NCBI RefSeq assembly: GCF_001487165.1
Contig: NZ_LN913006.1
Coordinates: 2,467,220 to 2,531,219 of the forward strand
DNA: 64,000 bases
Direction of reading: 5' to 3'
DNA from: Blautia massiliensis (ex Durand et al. 2017)
GTDB taxonomy: Bacteria > Bacillota > Clostridia > Lachnospirales > Lachnospiraceae
A program made the position numbers and the translations under genes. Each line of letters opens with the position of its first letter. Positions within the stretch are counted from its first letter, which is position 1. Shown piece after piece: positions 61,141-64,000 of the stretch. Under the pieces are notes generated by a model, which worked only from the letters and a program-made list of their open reading frames with translations, was not told the origin of the DNA and did no database searches.

Positions 61141-61242
61141 TAGTTGACTGCCGGGATTCTGTCATCTGCCATTAGAAGGTATGGGAAGTCTTAGTCATTT
61201 ACTTTTCATGATCATTAATTTTTATTTGTTACGCAAAATGTA

Positions 61243-61271
61243 TTGATTTTATAGACCGATTAGTCTATTTT
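61243..61271 (+). promoter_or_regulatory. DUF3786-TetR promoter with TetR-type operator
   Basis: -35 TTGATT (61243-61248), 17-bp spacer, -10 TATTTT (61266-61271). ATAGACCGATTAGTCTAT (61251-61268) is a palindrome with 6-bp arms over the spacer and -10, like the TAGACC-type boxes of NemR-like TetR repressors. Confidence 0.8.
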
Positions 61272-61308
61272 GTAAATAACTACAACAAAAATATTCTTGG
61301 AGAAATAT

Positions 61309-61947
61309 ATGACGAAAGCTATCAATAATTATGATAAAACAAAAATTTCAATGGCACATGTTTTCCTGCAATATGATCAGGCTACAATGATACATAAATA
61401 TTCATTAGATTACAATTCTGACTGGTTATATATTACTTTTATTAACCGTACCTATCGTATTAACCGAAAAACGGGAAGTGTTCAGTGGTCAGATAATGAT
61501 TTTGAAATAGTTCATGAAGCCAATCATAATGAAGCAATGACTATTTATGATGTTTTATGTTATTCAAAGGATAGATGTCATCTGTCACATGAATTTGTAA
61601 ATATAAACAGCCTTTCCTCTGTCCGAACAGGAAATCTCTCACCGAACAGAGGATTTTTTCAGAATACCGCTGACTTTTTTAATGGAAAAACCGTTGAATT
61701 GCGTAATGCCTGTATATCACTTTCCGGAAAGGAACTGGAAAAAGGAGATGTTGCTTTTAAATTAAATCTTTTTCCTTTTTTGCCGATTATCATCCGTTTC
61801 TGGGAAGCTGATGACGAGTTCCCGGCAAGTCTTCAAATTCTTGCAGATAGGAATACTTTAGATTACATGCATTATGAAACGCTTATGTTTGCACTTACAC
61901 ATCTGTTTTCCAGACTGAAGGAGGAAATGCGAATTGAAAAAGGGTGA
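61309..61947 (+). CDS. DUF3786 domain protein
   Basis: A 212-residue protein that I match to DUF3786: DWLYITFINRTYRINRKTGSVQW, TIYDVLCYSKDRCHLSHEFVNINSLSS, FPFLPIIIRFWEADDEFPAS and a C-terminal YMHYETLMFALTHLFSRLKEEM. Function of the family is not established; it occurs in anaerobes. The ATG at 61309 follows GGAGA; a TTG four codons upstream is less likely. Its end overlaps the TetR gene by 14 bp, so the two are co-translated. Confidence 0.8.
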   Translation: MTKAINNYDKTKISMAHVFLQYDQATMIHKYSLDYNSDWLYITFINRTYRINRKTGSVQWSDNDFEIVHEANHNEAMTIYDVLCYSKDRCHLSHEFVNINSLSSVRTGNLSPNRGFFQNTADFFNGKTVELRNACISLSGKELEKGDVAFKLNLFPFLPIIIRFWEADDEFPASLQILADRNTLDYMHYETLMFALTHLFSRLKEEMRIEKG

Positions 61948-62515
61948 AGAATCCAGACAACGCCTGATCGAGTGTGCTGCTGAATTATTTTGGAAAAATG
62001 GGTATTCTACTACTGGAATCAGCGAAATCCTCAAACAAACAGACCTTCCAAAAGGATCTTTTTATTTTTATTTCAAAAGCAAGGATGACCTGGCAACAGC
62101 GGTAACGGAATACTATCAAAAAATCTTACTGGAACAATTTCAAAATAGTTCTCAGGGAAATGACTGGGAAAGTTTTATTGAAGAAATCTTTGATTTTTTA
62201 TCTGAAAGGACAAATGGACAAACATTTGCAGGCTGCCCGTATGCGGTGATGGGCATGGAAACAGCACTTAGCAAGCCTGCAGTTGCATCTGTATTTATGG
62301 AAGGACTGAAAAAATTTGAGCAGATTTTTCAGGAAGTATTGTTATTCTCCGGATTGTCTCCAGATCATGCAAAAATTCTTTCGCAGCGCATGCTTTCTAT
62401 CTATCAGGGATATTTTCTTCTTGGACGAATCAGCGCCGATACTTCTTATTTGAAAAATGCCAAAAAAAATATGATTGAAATGTACCGGGAATACCGGGCA
62501 TTTCATGGAATCTGA
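61934..62515 (+). CDS. TetR/AcrR-family regulator
   Basis: A 193-residue TetR-type repressor: helix-turn-helix RLIECAAELFWKNGYSTTGISEILKQTDLPKGSFYFYFKSK, then a ligand domain with a cysteine in FAGCPYAVMGMETAL at the place where NemR-like proteins have a redox-sensitive Cys. It begins with TTG, preceded by GGAGG at 9 bp, inside the end of the DUF3786 gene. The palindrome over their common promoter suggests autorepression. Confidence 0.9.
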   Translation: MKKGEESRQRLIECAAELFWKNGYSTTGISEILKQTDLPKGSFYFYFKSKDDLATAVTEYYQKILLEQFQNSSQGNDWESFIEEIFDFLSERTNGQTFAGCPYAVMGMETALSKPAVASVFMEGLKKFEQIFQEVLLFSGLSPDHAKILSQRMLSIYQGYFLLGRISADTSYLKNAKKNMIEMYREYRAFHGI

Positions 62516-62575
62516 GAGGAACTTACATGAGTACGGTAATTCGGGCTTGTAACTGCCCAGTCGTAGTAACGGCTT

Positions 62576-62695
62576 TCACTCCGTATTATTCAATTTCGTC
62601 AGTCCAATGCTATAAAGCTCTGCACCCTCTTGATAGCGCACAAATTTCTTTGCTATTTTCTTTGTTTTCTCTACATCTTTACGTGCATATCCCAT
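62576..62695 (-). pseudogene. Truncated DUF6462/excisionase-like protein
   Basis: An ATG at 62695 with AGGAGG upstream opens a 39-codon frame starting MGYARKDVEKTKKIAKKFVR, the N terminus of small DUF6462-type proteins found next to integrases in Lachnospiraceae. The reading frame ends after LTKLNNTE, about half of the usual 70 residues. It is probably the remnant of an integrated element; no integrase remains in the window. Confidence 0.6.
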
Positions 62696-62781
62696 ACACG
62701 GCACCTCCTTTTTTGCATAAAAAAAGCAGCTAACCTATTTTTCATAGACTAACTGCTCGTGTTTTTGTTCCATATTCTGTT

Positions 62782-63120
62782 TTAATTTACTGAAACGTCT
62801 TCTGTTTGGCTTAACTGTTTATGAATATCACGTCCACCATACATAATTCGCACTACATATACTATTTCAGTTTCATCATCTGTTTTGTAAAATACCAGAT
62901 AATTATCCACCGGAAAGAATCGAAGTCCTCTGCTGTGCCACGGTTCTTCCTCATAGAGCCGATTTCTATTCGGCATAGTATCCAGCTTCCGAATTGCCGT
63001 CATAATCCGCTCTGCCTGTCCTGCAGCATTCTCCGGAGCTAACAGTTCCTCTGAAATATATCTGAAAATGTTTCGCAGATCTTTCTTTGCTCCTGCTGTA
63101 TACATCACTTTATATTTCAT
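62782..63120 (-). CDS. RelE/ParE-family toxin
   Basis: A 112-residue type II toxin of the RelE/ParE superfamily: YKVMYTAGAKKDLRNIFRYISEEL, MPNRNRLYEEEPWHSRGLRFFPVDNYLVFYKTDDETEIVYVVRIMYGGRDI. It follows the antitoxin with a 4-bp overlap, the usual order. Whether it cleaves mRNA or targets gyrase cannot be told from the sequence; YafQ/RelE-type ribosome-dependent cleavage is suggested by the DinJ-type partner. Confidence 0.9.
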   Translation of the reverse strand: MKYKVMYTAGAKKDLRNIFRYISEELLAPENAAGQAERIMTAIRKLDTMPNRNRLYEEEPWHSRGLRFFPVDNYLVFYKTDDETEIVYVVRIMYGGRDIHKQLSQTEDVSVN

Positions 63121-63425
63121 ATACCAAATTCCTGTTTCATTTCTGCTTCAACTTCATCTGCTGAATACACTCTGCCAGCCTTAATATCTTCCATGCCTTT
63201 TTCTATTTCTGCATTGAACTGTTCCTTTGTCAGAGAGCCATATGCAACAGGCTCCTCATAAGCTGGAAGTTTCATCTCAAAAGGAATTCCTCTCTGGAGT
63301 ACAATCTGTCTCAGAAACATTCCTACTGCATTGGACATTGGAATTCCAAGTCGATCAAGCACCTGCTCTGCCTGTTCTTTCACTTCAGGCTCAACACGTG
63401 CAAATACATTTGCTGTTCTTGCCAT
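63117..63425 (-). CDS. RelB/DinJ-family antitoxin
   Basis: A 102-residue antitoxin with the N-terminal ribbon-helix-helix ARTANVFARVEPEVKEQAEQVLDRLGIPMSNAVGMFLRQIV typical of DinJ, and a C-terminal acidic helix that would wrap the toxin. The Met at 63425 follows GGAGG by 8 bp; the longer open frame upstream is not needed. Confidence 0.92.
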   Translation of the reverse strand: MARTANVFARVEPEVKEQAEQVLDRLGIPMSNAVGMFLRQIVLQRGIPFEMKLPAYEEPVAYGSLTKEQFNAEIEKGMEDIKAGRVYSADEVEAEMKQEFGI

Positions 63426-63450
63426 AGATATCGCCTCCTCTTTTTTCTTC

Positions 63451-63479
63451 ATTATATTTCGTTTGATTGCAAATTGCAA
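63451..63479 (-). promoter_or_regulatory. Toxin-antitoxin promoter
   Basis: -35 TTGCAA (complement of 63474-63479), 17-bp spacer, -10 TATAAT (complement of 63451-63456). A second TTGCAA and the pair GATTGC/GCAATC around the -35 are candidate antitoxin operators. Confidence 0.75.
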
Positions 63480-63635
63480 GCAGTTCGCAATCTTTTTTAT
63501 CATTAATACGCTGGCAGGTGGCAGACGGCAGAGAGGTTATCTATAAAACTCTGTATTTTTGTAAGCACTCTGCCACTATCAATCTTTTAGTCTGATACGC
63601 TTTTCTTGTTTTTAATTAATCCGATATTTCGGATA

Positions 63636-63672
63636 CAAAAAGACCACTTCTGTATTTTTACAAAAATGGTCT
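63636..63672 (-). terminator. Terminator of the gene at the right edge
   Basis: AGACCA (63641-63646) and TGGTCT (63667-63672) pair, with TTTTTGTAAAAA inside the loop; the minus strand continues TTTTTGTATCC. Confidence 0.7.
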
Positions 63673-63701
63673 CTCGTACCCTACTATTTAATTACTTTGC
63701 G

Positions 63702-63998
63702 CTAATCAATAATGGAAAATGACTCTGCCGTCATTAATTTTTTCCTTTTACCATTATCTTCAATTTCCCCAATCACTTCGACATGACTACCCGATTCATG
63801 CGCCTCTATTGCCTTATTATAATCATCTTTAGCCAATTGTACACTTACTGTTTTTTTGCTATCGTTCTCATCTAAATATACTATCGTTACCTTTCCATTT
63901 GTTCTTTTGGAGGCATCCGGTATAGATTCTAGCTTTTTTACTCTTCCAACAATTTTGGTATGAGTATTTATAGTTTCTCTTAATTTTTCTATAGCCAT
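63702..63998 (-). CDS. Hypothetical protein, probably cut by the window edge
   Basis: At least 98 residues, soluble and charged, ending ESFSIID. Segments GRVKKLESIP, GKVTIVYLDENDSKKTVSVQL and HVEVIGEIEDNGKRKKLMTAESF alternate strands in a pattern that could form a small beta-barrel. The first Met is only 2 bp from the window end, so the true start may lie outside. I recognise no family. Confidence 0.6.
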   Translation of the reverse strand: MAIEKLRETINTHTKIVGRVKKLESIPDASKRTNGKVTIVYLDENDSKKTVSVQLAKDDYNKAIEAHESGSHVEVIGEIEDNGKRKKLMTAESFSIID

Positions 63999-64000
63999 GG

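Noticed and set aside
62527..62733. A 68-codon plus-strand frame after the TetR gene
   Set aside because: No ribosome-binding site, and the opposite strand has a frame with AGGAGG and a recognisable DUF6462-like N terminus.

Overview
The window is chromosomal DNA from a low-to-mid GC, anaerobic Gram-positive of the Lachnospiraceae. The 5' end of a 16S rRNA gene at the left edge reads like Blautia or a close relative (my recollection of 16S sequences, not a search). Flavodiiron protein, glycine-rich Shine-Dalgarno starts (GGAGG), YesMN-type two-component genes, MsmX-dependent type sugar importers without their own ATPase, and corrinoid methyl-transfer enzymes typical of acetogens all fit this.

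Layout. 1-0.8 kb: 16S 5' end with three tandem rrn promoters. 0.8-4.4 kb: putrescine aminotransferase, a variant PII protein and an APC permease, behind a leader with a terminator/antiterminator. 4.5-21.9 kb: the most unusual locus. It holds a ribose-type sugar ABC importer, a membrane-anchored sugar-binding protein with a YesM/YesN histidine kinase and response regulator, a LacI repressor fused to a complete extracellular-type solute-binding domain, and a corrinoid methyltransferase set (two UroD-fold methyltransferases, a cobalamin-binding protein, a methyl-THF methyltransferase) transcribed together with a rhamnose-mutarotase-family protein. A nearly identical 53-bp element replaces the -35 region of both the importer operon and the mutarotase/methyltransferase operon, which ties them into one regulon. 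I read this as a system for importing an O-methylated sugar or glycoside and passing its methyl group to tetrahydrofolate; the substrate is inferred, not shown.

22-28.5 kb: a PCC/DUF296 protein, a nitronate-monooxygenase-type flavoprotein, the complete queDECF preQ1 operon, and a SEC-C protein. 28.5-37 kb: a sucrose or fructo-oligosaccharide locus (GH32, lipoprotein binding protein, two permeases, divergent LacI, amylosucrase-type GH13) with perfect palindromic operators. 37-46 kb: flavodiiron protein, MATE exporter, SstT, YdjM-like protein, malQ with its divergent LacI regulator and MalR-type operator, GNAT. 46-50 kb: a U32-like pair, a NifX-like/His-Cys linker/SlyD-type FKBP fusion, an alpha/beta hydrolase.

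50.5-57.6 kb: a cobalamin riboswitch with terminator in front of a nickel/peptide-type ABC importer and two related SAM methyltransferases. It is a candidate cobalt, corrinoid or metal-complex uptake system and links functionally to the corrinoid enzymes of the 17-22 kb locus. 57.6-61.1 kb: MATE exporter and a GntR-regulated YtrA-type ABC exporter. 61.2-64 kb: an accessory end with a DUF3786-TetR pair, a truncated DUF6462-like remnant, a RelE/ParE-DinJ toxin-antitoxin pair and a gene cut by the window edge.

A short palindromic sequence, CGGATATTCGCGATCCG, recurs at four intergenic places and is not explained by any gene.
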